Source: Planctomycetaceae bacterium (GTDB lineage Bacteria; Planctomycetota; Planctomycetia; Pirellulales; Pirellulaceae). From it: a stretch of DNA of 64,000 nucleotides. The position numbers and the translations under genes were made by a program. This document shows, in pieces, positions 52,861 to 63,388 of this stretch. The notes beneath the pieces are model-generated. The model ran no database searches. It had not been told where the DNA came from and saw nothing but the letters and a program-made list of their open reading frames with translations. The DNA is taken from assembly GCA_016794985.1 (NCBI GenBank), contig JAEUIQ010000103.1:1-64000 (forward strand), given 5' to 3'. Within the stretch, counting starts at the first letter, position 1, and each line of letters begins with the position of its first letter.

Positions 52861-55800
52861 CTACTTTCCTTCGATTTTCTCGACGATTTTTCGAAACGGT
52901 TCGTAGTCTTGGATCGACTGGAGGTCGGGATCGTTTTTCAGTCGCGCGGCGTCGTTGAAGCCCAGTTTGACCAACCGTTCGATTTCGGCCACGCAACGGT
53001 CGGCCAGTTCCGCGTCCGCCCGTTGGGCATACGCCAACGCAAAGACACGAGTGCGCGCGAAAATCGTCGCGGGCTTAGCAACTTTGGCTAAAGACTCCAT
53101 TACTTCCAGGGCTTGATCAACCTGTCCCCCGCGGACCAAGCTCTGCCCCGACTTGCTGCGATAGGTTACGGGGTCTTCTGAGTCGGGCAATTGAGCCAAG
53201 GTCTGCCAATCCTGCGCCGCGGCGAGATATTGCTGGGACTTGTCCAACCATTCGGCTCGCCTTAACAGACCGTTGTGAAGAAACATCAAGCCGCTTTGAT
53301 GTTTGGGCGAACGTGCCACGGTTTGTGTCAACGCCTCGATGGCTTTCGTCAACATCTCTGTTTTTGCCTCGGCGGTCGCTGTTTCTGCTTCCAAGTCATA
53401 ACGATTGATGCGATTTCCGGCTCGCAATACTTGGGCCTCGATCGAGTCCGTATGGTTCTGTAGAAACCGATCCAGCAGCTGATCACTCTCGGTTAGTGCA
53501 TCGAGCGCTGCCTGGGGCTGTTTGTCCTTGATATAGACCAACGACAGGCGATTCAAAGCACCTCCGAACGCCACCACATGATCTTCGCCGTCGGGCAGTT
53601 TCGCGCAGATTTCTGCGGCGACCTTGGCCGAGAATTTGTAATAACGAATGGCCTCGTCTAGCTTTTGGGCCAACTCGTATCCCTCCGCAATTCGCAGGAG
53701 CACGAGTCGCAAGGTGGCTGGATGTTGAATATTTTGAGGTTCGGCCCGGCTCATCGCCTCCAAGGCTTGAACGGCGCGGTCGAAATTCGGCCCGGCTCGC
53801 TCGAAATCTCTACGCTGGATCAACATCGAGCCGTAGAGCCAATATCCTTCCGAACGGTCCGCTTGGATTGCCAAGGCATTCTCAGGCAGTGCGTCATAAA
53901 TCTGCAATCCTTCTTGGATCCAGGCGTCCGCTTGCTCGACTTGTTTGTGGCTGTTGGCGGACCAACCTGCGTTCAACAACATCTTGGCTAAAGCACTGCG
54001 ATCCATCATGGTCGAGTTGGGTGCGGCCACAATTTTTCGCGATAAATCGAGTGCCCGTTCATATTCTCTCCGCGCATTGTCGGGTTGTTGGGCGTCTTCC
54101 AATCGTTTCGCCAACACCAGAGCCGCCTGCGCCAAGTCCTGCGCGGCCTCGGGGAAGTCGGGAAATCGTTCGAGTAGTCGTTCGCGTGCGTTAAGAGCTT
54201 GACGCATGGTTTCAATCGCTTCATCCACCTGATTCATTCGCGATTGCATCGATGAGACGTTTTGATGCAAGTCGGCGAAGGAGTCCCAATAGGTGGGATT
54301 CTGCGGAAACTTTTCCACAAGTTGACCATACGCTGCGCGGGACTCTTGATAGTTGGCCAAGGCGATTGGGAAGTCGCCCTGGCGTGCTGCAAGATCCCCC
54401 AGTCCATACCAACTTAGGCCCAGACCGCTCAAGAATTCCGGGTCGTTGGGAAACTCGGCTACCACGAGTTGGCGGAGCGAAAGTCCTTGACGATACTCCG
54501 CTTCCGCTTCCGCAAATCGCCCCAGGCCGACCAATAGATTGCCGGAATTGTTGCACACGTTGGCCAGGGTTTCCTCGGAGCCATCGACTTTTGTTTGTTG
54601 GTTATAGATCGACTCGAGTAGTGTTTTGGCCGCTCGATACGCCAATAAAGCTTCCTCTTGTTTGTTAAGCGTTCGCAGGATCACGGCCCGCGCATTGTGG
54701 GCATTGGCTTCCGATCGTTGACGTTCAACGGAGTCTGCGAAAGACCGCGCGGCTTGGGCGGCACTCAAGCCTTGATCGGCGAACTGCAAGGCGGACTCTT
54801 TTTGACCGGAAGACAACAAGGACTTGCCCAACGCCACTGTCACGTCCGACAGTGAATGTTGGACCGAGGCGTCCTGTGGTTCCAATTTGGCGGCCAAATT
54901 CAGCAAGCGAATGGATTCACGATATCCGGCCTCGACTTCCGGTTCTCCCAGCAGTTGTCGCAGCTTGGCCACGCGAAAGGCCCCGTCGGCTTGAACGATT
55001 AATGCTTGAAACGACGAGCCCTGTATGGACGCGAATGCTTCCCATTGCTGAAGCGCTTTGTTGAGTAGATCGCGGTCCACCGGACTAAGGTACGATTGAG
55101 ACATGAAACGCCGTTCGATGAATTCGTCGCTAAACGATTCCAGTGCGGCAAAAGCTTGTGCCGAGGCGATTTCGGCAAATTTGCGTTGTTTCGCCTCTTC
55201 AATTTGGGCCTTTTCTGCTACCGCACGCTGTTCCGCTTCTTTCTTCCGCGCCTGTTCGGCTTGTCCCGCTTCGTACACCGCCTGATTTCGACTTGTGATG
55301 GAAACCACCAACGCGAAAGTTAAAGCGGCCATCGCTACTCCGATTGCGGTCACCATCACGCGATGACGTCGGACAAACTTCTGGCAACGATACCAGCGAC
55401 TGGGTGGGGCAGCCGAGATTTGTTCACCAACCAAGAACTTCCTTAGGTCGTCCGCCAAGCGACTGGCGGATTCGTAACGACGCGCGCGATCTTTCTCCAG
55501 CGTCTTCATGACGATCCAATCCAGTTCACCACGGACCATTTTTGTGAGTCGAGCTGGTTCGACGTTGCGGTTCGCACTAATGGACGGCAAGCCTTCGTCG
55601 GTGCTTAGTTTGCTGCTCGGCGTAAGCGGATCCACTTCGCGGATAATACGCAGGATTTCCAGAATTGCGGCCCGCCCAAGTTTTTTCGCATCAAACGGTG
55701 GCGCACCGGTCAACAATTCGTAGAGCAGTACTCCCAGAGAATAAACATCGCTTCGAGTATCGATGTCTGGATAGTTGGGGGCCGCTTGTTCTGGAGACAT

Positions 55801-56679
55801 GTACTGCGGTGTTCCCACCACGGCTCCAATCACCGTGTTTAACGTCTTGTCGGTCAGAGCCAGCCCCATGGCCTTGGCCACTCCAAAGTCGATTACTTTC
55901 GGAGCTGGGCGACCGTCGATTTCGGACACCAAGATGTTGGATGGTTTGATATCGCGATGGATGATCCCCTTTTGGTGGGCGTGTTGAATCGCTTCGCAGA
56001 CTGGGACAAACAACTCGATTCGCTGGGCTAGTGTCAAGCGATTTTGATCGCAGTATTTCGTGATTGGAACGCCTTTCACCAACTCCATGACAAAAAAGGG
56101 AGCGCCTGATTCAGATAGACTACCGCCATCCAAAATCCGAGCGATGTTGGGATGGTCCATGACCGCCAAGGCTTGTCGTTCCGCATCGAACCGCGCGATG
56201 ACTTGTGAAGTATTTCGTCCGACTTTTATCAACTTGATCGCAACTTGACGACGAATCGGTTCAAATTGTTCGGCTACCCAAACCGTTCCCATTCCACCTT
56301 CGCCAATTTCCCGTACGAGTTTATACCGGCCTTGAATCAGCAAGCCGGAACGGAATTCAATGGATGGTGCGTCGTCCTGTGGTGCGATGAAAAAATCGTC
56401 GTCTTCACGCTCGAACGAAGGCGTCTGGGCAACGGTTGGATTGGCGGGATCTTGGTCGGACGCCGCGTTCACCTGACGGCTGTTCGGGTCCAGGTCATTG
56501 GCGGCACGGTCTTCACTTGAAGCGTCGCGTTCGGCGTGCTGTTGGGCCAGTTCTTGTTGAACATGGTCCTTCAAATATGGATCGTTCCCACACGCCCATT
56601 CGATGAACTCGGCACGTTGTTCGATTGGCAGACGGAGCGCGGCTTGGACGATCGCCCTTAAATCTGACGGAGTCGTCAT
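52861..56679 (-). CDS. Large Ser/Thr protein kinase with TPR repeats
   Basis: 1272 residues. An acidic N-terminal region (1-115) precedes the kinase domain (about 117-415): glycine loop GEGGMG at 126-131, Lys149, HRDIKPSNIL at 241-250, DFG at 264-266 and SPEQ at 295-298. A membrane helix lies at about 442-461, then a coiled coil rich in Ala/Gln/Glu (470-520), then tetratricopeptide-like repeats to the C-terminus (for example LGRFAEAEAEYRQGLSLR). The TPR part is probably outside the cytoplasm and the kinase inside. Kinases of this build are abundant in planctomycetes. It may regulate envelope or signalling proteins; the target is unknown. Confidence 0.94.
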   Translation of the reverse strand: MTTPSDLRAIVQAALRLPIEQRAEFIEWACGNDPYLKDHVQQELAQQHAERDASSEDRAANDLDPNSRQVNAASDQDPANPTVAQTPSFEREDDDFFIAPQDDAPSIEFRSGLLIQGRYKLVREIGEGGMGTVWVAEQFEPIRRQVAIKLIKVGRNTSQVIARFDAERQALAVMDHPNIARILDGGSLSESGAPFFVMELVKGVPITKYCDQNRLTLAQRIELFVPVCEAIQHAHQKGIIHRDIKPSNILVSEIDGRPAPKVIDFGVAKAMGLALTDKTLNTVIGAVVGTPQYMSPEQAAPNYPDIDTRSDVYSLGVLLYELLTGAPPFDAKKLGRAAILEILRIIREVDPLTPSSKLSTDEGLPSISANRNVEPARLTKMVRGELDWIVMKTLEKDRARRYESASRLADDLRKFLVGEQISAAPPSRWYRCQKFVRRHRVMVTAIGVAMAALTFALVVSITSRNQAVYEAGQAEQARKKEAEQRAVAEKAQIEEAKQRKFAEIASAQAFAALESFSDEFIERRFMSQSYLSPVDRDLLNKALQQWEAFASIQGSSFQALIVQADGAFRVAKLRQLLGEPEVEAGYRESIRLLNLAAKLEPQDASVQHSLSDVTVALGKSLLSSGQKESALQFADQGLSAAQAARSFADSVERQRSEANAHNARAVILRTLNKQEEALLAYRAAKTLLESIYNQQTKVDGSEETLANVCNNSGNLLVGLGRFAEAEAEYRQGLSLRQLVVAEFPNDPEFLSGLGLSWYGLGDLAARQGDFPIALANYQESRAAYGQLVEKFPQNPTYWDSFADLHQNVSSMQSRMNQVDEAIETMRQALNARERLLERFPDFPEAAQDLAQAALVLAKRLEDAQQPDNARREYERALDLSRKIVAAPNSTMMDRSALAKMLLNAGWSANSHKQVEQADAWIQEGLQIYDALPENALAIQADRSEGYWLYGSMLIQRRDFERAGPNFDRAVQALEAMSRAEPQNIQHPATLRLVLLRIAEGYELAQKLDEAIRYYKFSAKVAAEICAKLPDGEDHVVAFGGALNRLSLVYIKDKQPQAALDALTESDQLLDRFLQNHTDSIEAQVLRAGNRINRYDLEAETATAEAKTEMLTKAIEALTQTVARSPKHQSGLMFLHNGLLRRAEWLDKSQQYLAAAQDWQTLAQLPDSEDPVTYRSKSGQSLVRGGQVDQALEVMESLAKVAKPATIFARTRVFALAYAQRADAELADRCVAEIERLVKLGFNDAARLKNDPDLQSIQDYEPFRKIVEKIEGK

Positions 56680-56831
56680 GACTTGATTTCCTTCGGTAGG
56701 CCAGGCTTTGATTTCGGCGTTGCCCGATTCGCCGGAGCGTGAGCGCCAAAGTCGGCGGTTTCACCACTGGCGTTCTTGGCGACTTCGAACATCGTACCGC
56801 GGCAAGCCCAGGCGTTGGGGCGGATAAGACA

Positions 56832-58835
56832 CTAGAACGGGAAAAAATACGGGATCAATAGAACGGCTCCCAACCAGAGCAGTAAGTTAAGCGGAAGGCC
56901 GATGCGGAGAAAGTCCGAGAAGCGATACCCACCTGGCCCGAAGACCATCATGTTCGTCTGGTAACCAACGGGCGTCATGAAACTAGCCGAAGCGGCCAAG
57001 GCCAACGCGATCACAAACGGAATGGGACTACAATTCATTTGCTCCGCCGTGGCGATACAAAAGGGGAAGGTCAGAGCAGCTGCAGCATTGTTGGTAATCA
57101 ACTCGGTCAAGATCGAGACGAACAAGAAGATGGCAGCCAGCGCCGCAATCGGTCCCCAAGGTTGGGTCACACCGACCAATGCCGAGGCGATCGACTCGGC
57201 AGCGCCCGATTTCGCCAATGCGGTCCCGATCCCGAATGCCGCAGCGATCGTGATCAGCACAGGCCAATCGATACTTTGCCGCGCGTCACTGCTGGAGATA
57301 CAGCGACAGACAATCATCGCGATCGCCGCCAGAATCGCGGCGATTTCAGTCGCGATCCACCCGGTCGTCATCAGCAACACCAGCGTCAAAAAGATGCCGA
57401 TGGCGGCCCAGGCGCGGTCTCGCCGCAGCGGACGCCATTCGCTCACATCGCTGATCAAATAGAACGCGGGGTCATTGCGAAAAGCACGCCGAAAATGGCG
57501 ACCAGCCAATAACAGCATCGTATCGCCTGCTTTAATCTCAACGGTGCCCAGTTTGCCTTCAACGCGTTGTCCACCGCGATGCATTGCCAACACCGCGGCT
57601 CCATAGGTGGCGCGAAAGTCAGCTTCGCGCAAGGTTTGGCCAACCAATGGAGAGCTCGGCGACACCACTGCCTCCCATAGTCGGCGCCCACTTTGATCTT
57701 TAGGCGAGACGTCATAGTTGGGGTCGGCGACTGGGATCAACCCTGGAATCTTTTCCAGTTCGACCATCGAATTCACCACGCCTGTGAAAATCAAATGGTC
57801 GCCATGCAAGATTTTTTGATCGGGTCGCACCGGCGCGAGTCGTTCACCCGCGCGGTCGATTTCGATCAAGAACAAGCCTGGCAAACCTCGGAGCGAAGAT
57901 TCTTCGACCGTTTTCCCATGTAACGGGCAAGTGGTCTCCACTCGCATTTCCGTCAGGTATTCGCGGCGACTTTCTCCCAATTGTTCCATGAGTTCACGCC
58001 GGTCTGGCAAGATTTTCAAGCCAACCACATACAGGTAAGTGATTCCAATGATCGCGTACGGAATTCCAATGACGGATAGTTCGAACATTCCCATGCCCCG
58101 CCCAATAACACTCTCCTTCATCAACCCACTCACTACTAGGTTGGTGCTGGTTCCAATCAACGTGCAAGTGCCGCCCAAGATCGTCAGAAATGACAACGGG
58201 ATCAATAGTTTGGAGGGAGAAATTGAATTGCGTCGGCACCAATCAACCACCACCGGCATCAACATAGCAACAATGGGCGTGTTGTTGAAAAAAGCGGATA
58301 GTGGAATCGTCAGACCAACCAGACGGAAGAATGCTTGAGTCAGTGTGCGTGCCGGACCCAAAACGCCATGTCCCAAGTAGTCTAAGATTCCCGTGTCGCG
58401 CATCCCGGCGGCGACGACAAATAAAGCGGCCACGGTGAGCATGCCACCGTTGGCAAAACCGGCCAACGCTTCTTGAGGGCTAATAATGCCCAGTGCCGCG
58501 AGCGCCGTGGAGCCACCGACGAACAACAAATCCGACTGGATGTTGCCGTTCATCAACGCTAGCAAAATTCCCAAGACGATGATCAAAGTGATCCACGCTT
58601 GATATCTCTTGATAACGGACTGGACCCTTGTACCCCAATCTTCTGTACCCCAATCTTCCGAGGGCTCGGCAACTTTTTCCATTTGTTGCGCTGCGGTGGC
58701 TCCGTCCGAAGAAGAGTCCACCGACCCGTACGCCCCACAAGGGTTGAAACTAGCAACAGCCAGGAGACAGCCAATCGCCAACCCGAGTTGAAACAAGCGG
58801 CCCAAACCGGAACGTAACCACTCAGCACGCCCCAT
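56832..58835 (-). CDS. SLC13-type divalent anion transporter with TrkA-C domains
   Basis: About 667 residues. Two groups of hydrophobic segments (near 80-240 and 460-667) surround two cytoplasmic TrkA-C-type domains (about 270-440), typical of bacterial SLC13/DASS-like permeases such as CysZ- or SdcS-like proteins. FFNNTPIVAMLMPVVVDWC, GTSTNLVVSGLM and LITNNAAAALTFPFCIA carry the SNT-like ion-binding motifs. It likely moves sulfate or dicarboxylates. A signal-like N-terminus and a duplicated DWGTEDWGT run lie before the first helix. Starts at 58835, 58910 and 58979 are all possible; none has a good ribosome binding site. Confidence 0.87.
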   Translation of the reverse strand: MGRAEWLRSGLGRLFQLGLAIGCLLAVASFNPCGAYGSVDSSSDGATAAQQMEKVAEPSEDWGTEDWGTRVQSVIKRYQAWITLIIVLGILLALMNGNIQSDLLFVGGSTALAALGIISPQEALAGFANGGMLTVAALFVVAAGMRDTGILDYLGHGVLGPARTLTQAFFRLVGLTIPLSAFFNNTPIVAMLMPVVVDWCRRNSISPSKLLIPLSFLTILGGTCTLIGTSTNLVVSGLMKESVIGRGMGMFELSVIGIPYAIIGITYLYVVGLKILPDRRELMEQLGESRREYLTEMRVETTCPLHGKTVEESSLRGLPGLFLIEIDRAGERLAPVRPDQKILHGDHLIFTGVVNSMVELEKIPGLIPVADPNYDVSPKDQSGRRLWEAVVSPSSPLVGQTLREADFRATYGAAVLAMHRGGQRVEGKLGTVEIKAGDTMLLLAGRHFRRAFRNDPAFYLISDVSEWRPLRRDRAWAAIGIFLTLVLLMTTGWIATEIAAILAAIAMIVCRCISSSDARQSIDWPVLITIAAAFGIGTALAKSGAAESIASALVGVTQPWGPIAALAAIFLFVSILTELITNNAAAALTFPFCIATAEQMNCSPIPFVIALALAASASFMTPVGYQTNMMVFGPGGYRFSDFLRIGLPLNLLLWLGAVLLIPYFFPF

Positions 58836-59348
58836 GCGGGATCGCGCATGAACGGATCGTGCCGACAAAATAGAGTGATTAGAGGCAAAAACGTGGCCGG
58901 GATGATTCATTGCAATTGGGCGTAAGTTTGGGATCGAGACGCTACGGGTCGTACCAAAAATCGTCTGACCCGACAACATGAATGGCAACGCTTCGCCACC
59001 CGGCTTCGCGGATTAGAGCAGAAATCGGGACGTCAATGCAAGTCCGCCTCGTGATGACCTAAACGCACGTTTGTCGCAAAACTGGCCTGTTCCGATTGTC
59101 TCAGATATCGCAAGATGTCTACGCTGAAATCGGGGACGGTGTTAGGCTTTTGCTGGCACCATTCGAGTACGAGACGGATTCATTGAGTGCGAATTCATTG
59201 AGTGCGAGTACACGTACGAATTTGCGGCGAAATGCCGTTGGCGTTCAGCGATAATTATCGAAAAGACTCAAGTTAACTGGCCCAAAGGCTGAGTTATTTC
59301 GAGTAATCGATTCCTTGGGCAAGAGTTTCATTTCATTGACGGAGCAAC
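58836..59348. other. Divergent intergenic region upstream of topoisomerase gene
   Basis: 513 bases that hold both promoters, although part may belong to a longer SLC13 gene. A 15-base direct repeat (ATTCATTGAGTGCGA) occurs twice near 59175-59210. A perfect palindrome CGATAATTATCG at 59249-59260 lies 89 bases before the topoisomerase ATG. No gene is supported. Confidence 0.4.
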
Positions 59349-61256
59349 ATGGCGACTTCTACCTATACCGCTTCTGACATCGTGGCCCTCGAGGGATTGG
59401 AGCCGGTTCGCAAACGGCCCGGCATGTACATTGGCGGAGTCAGCTCGACGGGCTTGCATCACTTGGTGTGGGAGATCTTGGACAACTCGGTCGATGAAGC
59501 GATGAACGGCTACGCTTCGGAGATCGTGGTGACGTTGCACAAAGATCAAGCCACGGTGACGGTCGCCGACAATGGTCGTGGTATTCCGGTCGATAAGCAT
59601 GCAAAGACCAAGAAGTCCGCCTTGGAAATGGTTCTGACGATGTTGCATGCGGGCGGCAAATTCGAAGGCAAGAATTACAAGACCTCCGGCGGCTTGCATG
59701 GTGTGGGGGCGTCGGTCGTCAACGCGCTGTCCAAGCACTTGATCGCGGTGGTTCGCCGCGATGGGGCCCAATACAAAATGGAGTTTTCCAAAGGCCAAGT
59801 CACCGAACCCCTCAAGAAAGCGACCTCCTCCGTGCGAGGGACCGGGACCAGCATCACGTTTACCCCGGATCCAACGATCTTTCCAAAAGTGCAATTCGAT
59901 TCCGCCACGATCAAGACTCGTTTGGAAGTGACCAGTTATTTGCACCGCGGCGTCAAGGTCATTTATATTGACGAACAAGCGGGAACCCGCGACACATTTT
60001 TTCATGAAAACGGGATTCAAGATTATCTGACGAAAGTCTTGTCCGAACGACAGGCCCGTTCGATTCATGAAACAGCCTACACTTTGCGGCGTGACGAACC
60101 GGATCGAATGGAAATGGTCCTGTGTTGGACCGAGGCGACGGACGAGCACGTCCGCTCCTACGTGAATGGCATCCCAACGGGTTCTGGCGGCACCCACGAA
60201 AATGGCTTTCGCAGTGGTTTGGGCAAAGCGATTCGCAATTATTACGAAACGCATGAATTGATTCCACGCGGGGTCAAAATCGCCCCAGAGGATATTCGTG
60301 AAGGCCTCGTGGCGATCGTTTCGGTGTTTATTCCCGATCCCTCCTTTCAAGGGCAAACGAAAGATCGTTTGAATAATCCTGAAGTTCAAACCACGGTCGA
60401 CAACGCCATTCGCCCGGCTTTGGAGCAGTGGCTCAACAATAATCGTTCGATCGCCGATTCGATTGTCGCCCGAATCATTGCGGCTTCGCGCGCGCGAGCG
60501 GCTTCGCGTGCTGCCAGTGAATCGGTGTCGCGAAAGTCTGCGGGTGGGCGTTCGATGTTGCCAGCCAAGCTGCGCGATTGTCTGCATGCGGGACAAGATA
60601 ACTCGGAGTTATTTATCGTCGAAGGTGATTCGGCAGGCGGCACCGCGACGCAGGGCCGCGATCGCAATCGCCAAGCCATTCTGCCGTTGCGGGGTAAAGT
60701 GCTCAACACGGAAAGCGTCGCACTGAAGAAGTTGTTGGAGAACAAAGAAATCCAAGACATTGTTTCGTCATTGGGCTGTGGAATTGGCAAAGAATTGAAT
60801 CTGAGTCGATTGCGTTATCAACGAATCATTTTGTTGGCCGATGCCGATTCGGACGGCCACCACATCACGACCTTGCTGTTGACCTTCTTCTATCGTCACA
60901 TGCCGTCGTTGATTCAAGATGGGCGCATTTTTATCGCGGCTCCACCGTTGTATCGGATCGATCTCGGAAAGGAAACCTATTGGGCAGCCGATGACGCGGA
61001 TCGCGAACGGATCTTGGCGAAATACAAAGGTCCGGCCAAGCCCGAGATCACTCGGTTCAAGGGGCTAGGCGAAATGATGCCCAAGACATTATGGGAGACG
61101 ACCTTGAACCCCAAAACACGGCGTCTACTCAAAGTCGAAATCGATGATCATTTGGAGACCGATCGAATCATGAGTGATTTGATGGGCAAAGACGCTTCGG
61201 CTCGGTTCCGCTTCATCATGGAGCGAGCCGACGAAGTAGAAGACGTGGATGTCTAA
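59349..61256 (+). CDS. Type IIA DNA topoisomerase B subunit (GyrB/ParE)
   Basis: 635 residues. The GHKL ATPase domain has EILDNSVDEAMNG, VTVADNGRGIPV and TSGGLHGVGASVVNALS, followed by the transducer region and the TOPRIM domain with EGDSAGG from residue 425 and DADSDGHH from about 498. The protein ends in the FKGLGEM and RRLLKVEI region. Together with an A subunit, coded elsewhere, it cuts and passes duplex DNA. GyrB and ParE cannot be told apart safely: the length and the EGDSAGGTATQGRDR segment are intermediate. No gyrA or parC gene is next to it. Confidence 0.93.
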   Translation: MATSTYTASDIVALEGLEPVRKRPGMYIGGVSSTGLHHLVWEILDNSVDEAMNGYASEIVVTLHKDQATVTVADNGRGIPVDKHAKTKKSALEMVLTMLHAGGKFEGKNYKTSGGLHGVGASVVNALSKHLIAVVRRDGAQYKMEFSKGQVTEPLKKATSSVRGTGTSITFTPDPTIFPKVQFDSATIKTRLEVTSYLHRGVKVIYIDEQAGTRDTFFHENGIQDYLTKVLSERQARSIHETAYTLRRDEPDRMEMVLCWTEATDEHVRSYVNGIPTGSGGTHENGFRSGLGKAIRNYYETHELIPRGVKIAPEDIREGLVAIVSVFIPDPSFQGQTKDRLNNPEVQTTVDNAIRPALEQWLNNNRSIADSIVARIIAASRARAASRAASESVSRKSAGGRSMLPAKLRDCLHAGQDNSELFIVEGDSAGGTATQGRDRNRQAILPLRGKVLNTESVALKKLLENKEIQDIVSSLGCGIGKELNLSRLRYQRIILLADADSDGHHITTLLLTFFYRHMPSLIQDGRIFIAAPPLYRIDLGKETYWAADDADRERILAKYKGPAKPEITRFKGLGEMMPKTLWETTLNPKTRRLLKVEIDDHLETDRIMSDLMGKDASARFRFIMERADEVEDVDV

Positions 61257-61265
61257 GCCCAGGAA

Positions 61266-61303
61266 ACATTCGGCAGTCGCAGGCACATTCGGCAGTCGCA
61301 GGC
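61266..61303. repeat. 19-bp direct repeat, two copies
   Basis: ACATTCGGCAGTCGCAGGC occurs exactly at 61266-61284 and 61285-61303, and a third copy begins but breaks after ACATT. It lies just after the topoisomerase stop. It is a perfect tandem duplication with no known role. Confidence 0.85.
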
Positions 61304-61397
61304 ACATTTTATGTGCGGTCCGCCAAACCTAAAAACGCGAAAGGTTTTCCGTTCACGGCCCATGGCCAGTGCCCACGATCGTCTGGACGGGTACCGG

Positions 61398-63083
61398 CTA
61401 CTCCGCCGGTTCGTCCTGCGGGAACCACCACTCTTCTGATGGAGGAATGATTGGTAGTGGTTCGCCGGTGTATTCGATGAAAAACAGGCTTACATCGGCG
61501 GGCATCAGTTCAGTGATTCGCATGGGATGCTCGTCATTCGACATGCCCAGCTTGATTTGTTTTGCTAAGTTTTTGGCCAATGCTGCATTCCCGCTGCGGA
61601 CCACCAAGAAACACCCGCCAGCTTTTTGGATCTTTTCCGCTTGCTCGATCGAGATTTGTAAGCGTGGCAGTGTTGGCCGCGCGAATACCCACTCGCGGTT
61701 TTTTATCGGGTCATCGTAGATTCGGTAAGGTCCGTCCAGGGCGAAAATACAGTAGTGCCAAAAACGGTTGCGTTGATCCTGAGTCAGCGGCAGCAACTCG
61801 CGAACCAGCCATTCATCCTCGATCAGCCCAGGGCACAGAATCACCGGAAGCTCGCGTTCGCCCTTCACTTCACGTATTTTTGAGCTCACTTCCGCCCACC
61901 GCTCGCCGTGCAGCGTCGGCCAGCGTCCCGTCCAGACCACGCCTAAAAGATCCAAATTCGAAGCCAGGCCAACCGATGACAACAACAACGCTGCCAACCA
62001 TCGTACCCGTGGTTGCGTCCATACCCCGACCACTAACCCCGGTAACACAAAGCCAGCCGCCGCGGATGCCGCAATGTACCGCCAATGCGCCACCGGCATG
62101 ATGCTCCAACCGGTCAGCAAGGCCGCGGTGACCGGTGGGATCAGCAGTCCCGAGATCGTCAATACAAATAGTGGCCACCAGCGATAATGTGCTAAAACCC
62201 CCCACATTTGTTTTGGTTTCACCAGGTAGAGCAACTGAACGATCAGCCCAGCCGCCAACGGGCCGATCACAAGAACCAATAACAAACTACTCAAGTCGAT
62301 AAAAAAGCGATCTAACCGGGCGAACGAACTCCATTGCCCTCCAAACGGCAGGATCGAAGCCAAATGCCATAGCCCCGGGAGCGCCAAAATCGCGGCCAAG
62401 ATCGGCAGCACCAACAACCAACGCAATATCTGTGCCTTCGACGGTCGGGGGCGCTGGGTCACGGACAACCAACACAAGCCAATCCAGACGGCGGCACTCC
62501 ACAATAAAGTGGTGTAGTGCAAATAAAACAGCAGCACCGTGGAAAAAACCCAGACCAAATCAAACCCGAAATAACGGTCCTCGCCTTTGGCAGCGAGACG
62601 CCAAAACTCGGCTAAGAACGCCAGTTGGACGCAAGCCACCAAGCCAATCAGCGCGTAGGGGCGGGCGTCCGTCGCCGCAAACAACAAAACTGGATTGACC
62701 ATCAAGAGGCCAGCCGCGATCGTCCCAGCCGCTACGGCACCTGTCCAACGAGTGACCACCAAAAACAAAACCGCCATTTGCATCGTCCCCGCGAGGATCG
62801 AAATCAGTCGCAGGCTCCACGGCGAGAAACCAAACAATTCGACCACGCCTTTGACCAGGAAAAAATACAAAGGGCTCTGATTGCCAATCGCGGCACGTGA
62901 GGCTACCTCCGACCAGTTGTTTTCCACGACCCATGCCGTGTGCAACTCGTCGATCCACAGAGGCTGCTCGGCAAACTTGATGCGCAGCCAGAGTCCGGCC
63001 AATAGAATCAGCGGAACCCCCACGCCAAGCATGAAGCGATAGGCTTTGTGTTCCGATTCGCTAGCATCGAGCGTCGATTCCAT
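61398..63083 (-). CDS. GT39/ArnT-like membrane glycosyltransferase
   Basis: 561 residues with about ten hydrophobic segments and a hydrophilic C-terminal domain from about residue 395. PLWIDELHTAWVV near residue 45 has the Asp-Glu pair that coordinates the metal and lipid-linked donor in PMT/ArnT-type transferases. It likely transfers a sugar from a polyprenyl phosphate donor to an envelope acceptor. The start at 63083 has AAGGAG with a six-base spacing (AAGGAGCGAGCCATG), which settles it over the TTG at 63098. It stands alone. The acceptor is unknown. Confidence 0.87.
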   Translation of the reverse strand: MESTLDASESEHKAYRFMLGVGVPLILLAGLWLRIKFAEQPLWIDELHTAWVVENNWSEVASRAAIGNQSPLYFFLVKGVVELFGFSPWSLRLISILAGTMQMAVLFLVVTRWTGAVAAGTIAAGLLMVNPVLLFAATDARPYALIGLVACVQLAFLAEFWRLAAKGEDRYFGFDLVWVFSTVLLFYLHYTTLLWSAAVWIGLCWLSVTQRPRPSKAQILRWLLVLPILAAILALPGLWHLASILPFGGQWSSFARLDRFFIDLSSLLLVLVIGPLAAGLIVQLLYLVKPKQMWGVLAHYRWWPLFVLTISGLLIPPVTAALLTGWSIMPVAHWRYIAASAAAGFVLPGLVVGVWTQPRVRWLAALLLSSVGLASNLDLLGVVWTGRWPTLHGERWAEVSSKIREVKGERELPVILCPGLIEDEWLVRELLPLTQDQRNRFWHYCIFALDGPYRIYDDPIKNREWVFARPTLPRLQISIEQAEKIQKAGGCFLVVRSGNAALAKNLAKQIKLGMSNDEHPMRITELMPADVSLFFIEYTGEPLPIIPPSEEWWFPQDEPAE

Positions 63084-63388
63084 GGCTCGCTCCTTCAAAA
63101 ACGCCGCTTGGTTTTAGGGATCGAAGAGATGCTAGCATGCTTGATTTGTTCGTTCATGTTTACCTAATCCGCATCATAGGACCATTGATTGGTACGTTTC
63201 CGGTCCGATTGTACCCAAAGCGCCGAAGATTCACCGCGAATTTTCCCGATGATTCGCGTTAGCGATACAACCCATCAAGGCCGCGCGATTGTAGCCAATT
63301 CGCAAGTGGGTGGATACAAGTCCGGACGCGACGATCCGGATTGTTTGTCGCGGCGGTCAAGAACGCGTCAACCCATGGAGTTCGATTG
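63084..63388. other. Divergent intergenic region
   Basis: 305 bases between the GT39-like gene and the porin gene. No other gene is supported. The promoters of both genes must lie here, but I could not place them. Confidence 0.4.

Noticed and set aside
59328..60596. Minus-strand gene opposite the topoisomerase gene (422 codons)
   Set aside because: It is the antisense shadow of a conserved gene; the composition is Arg/His/Gly rich with no family motif.
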